Shown here: piece by piece, positions 5,041 to 5,354 of the stretch | Layout: every line of letters begins with the position of its first letter | Position numbering within the stretch: the stretch's first letter is position 1 | Origin: Desulfovibrio sp. | GTDB lineage: Bacteria; Desulfobacterota; Desulfovibrionia; Desulfovibrionales; Desulfovibrionaceae | NCBI GenBank assembly: GCA_009773975.1 | Contig: VSMX01000147.1 | Location: 1-5,354, forward strand | Direction: 5' to 3' | Length of the DNA: 5,354 nt | Program-made: the position numbers and the translations under genes | The notes under the pieces: model-generated | What the model saw: the letters and a program-made list of their open reading frames with translations, nothing else | What the model was told of the DNA's origin: nothing | Databases searched by the model: none

Positions 5041-5354
5041 AAGAAGTCCTGATCCTGAAATGCTCACCCAGGGCAGGCGGCGTAAGCGATGCCCTGGCGG
5101 ACTTTTTCAGGGCAGGAGCTGGGGATTTTCCATGCATGGAAATTGCCCTGCGCGAAAAAAGGATCGTGCCCTGCCAGAATTGCGGGGCCTGCGCGCCCTT
5201 TCCGCATTGCTGCCCCCTGGATGCGCTGGACGACTGCCGGGAGATTTTTGACGCCCTGGAAGATGCCCCCCTGGCGCTTTTTGCCACGCCTATCTATTTT
5301 TATGCCATGCCGGCGCATTTCAAGGCTTTTATCGATCGGGGACAGATGTTTTGG
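5037..5354 (+). CDS. Flavodoxin-fold NAD(P)H-dependent reductase / iron-sulfur flavoprotein-like, 3'-partial
   Basis: N-terminal 106 residues of an FMN-binding reductase in the flavodoxin-like fold; the frame continues past the window end. It begins (TTG)KEVLILKCSPR, the first beta strand and phosphate-binding loop typical of the family (usually SPR followed by a GN/S-type turn; here AGGVSDAL). The cysteine cluster C46, C49, C52, C58 has the spacing CX2CX2CX5C, followed by C59 and C67. Clusters of this compact kind bind a [4Fe-4S] centre in characterised iron-sulfur flavoproteins, so a cluster is plausible but inferred. The conserved TPIYFYAMPAHFKAFIDR segment (84-101) lies near the FMN and dimer region of such proteins. 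The first methionine codon in frame is at residue 34, too late to keep strand 1, so TTG at 5037 is chosen; it overlaps the hydrolase stop as TTGA and has a ribosome site upstream. It probably passes electrons from NAD(P)H or ferredoxin to an unknown acceptor. Confidence 0.88.
   Translation, partial: MKEVLILKCSPRAGGVSDALADFFRAGAGDFPCMEIALREKRIVPCQNCGACAPFPHCCPLDALDDCREIFDALEDAPLALFATPIYFYAMPAHFKAFIDRGQMFW

Overview
The window looks like ordinary chromosomal DNA from a moderately GC-rich Gram-negative bacterium. Gene content and style suggest a Desulfovibrio-like sulfate reducer: a cell-wall peptidase, small hypothetical proteins, and a flavoprotein with a cysteine cluster. That assignment is an inference, because no rRNA or other marker gene is present. 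There are six intact or window-clipped protein genes and one truncated transporter gene. No tRNA, rRNA, CRISPR array, transposase or phage gene is visible.

Layout. The window opens inside an M23 (LytM-type) peptidoglycan endopeptidase gene on the plus strand, ending at 594. It converges on uppP (799-1587, minus strand), the undecaprenyl-diphosphate phosphatase that recycles the cell-wall lipid carrier. The 204-base gap between them is packed with six consecutive hairpins, led by a perfect 42-base palindrome at 626-667. A 416-base divergent spacer (1588-2003) separates uppP from a 68-residue protein of unknown function. This spacer also carries a run of hairpins, mutually exclusive pairings, and an 18-bp near-loopless hairpin just upstream of a plausible extended -10 promoter. 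A third hairpin-rich spacer (2211-2526) leads to a beta-hydroxyacid dehydrogenase of the 3-hydroxyisobutyrate dehydrogenase family (2527-3429).

Next comes a DHA2-type (14-helix) MFS drug/proton antiporter gene (3473-4330). It stops abruptly at the start of transmembrane helix 9, so the second half of the protein is gone and the gene is probably a decayed remnant. After an 84-base gap with a possible promoter, a compact glyoxalase-II-like metallo-beta-lactamase-fold hydrolase follows (4414-5040). It overlaps by four bases (TTGA) a flavodoxin-fold iron-sulfur flavoprotein-like gene that starts with TTG at 5037 and runs off the window end.

How the genes may work together. The M23 peptidase and uppP both serve the cell envelope, but they are convergent and not one operon. 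The hydrolase and flavoprotein are translationally coupled and probably form a small detoxification or redox unit. The dehydrogenase and the broken transporter may once have been co-transcribed. The strongest unexplained signal is not a protein system: it is the dense palindromic, hairpin-forming content of every spacer in the first half of the window.
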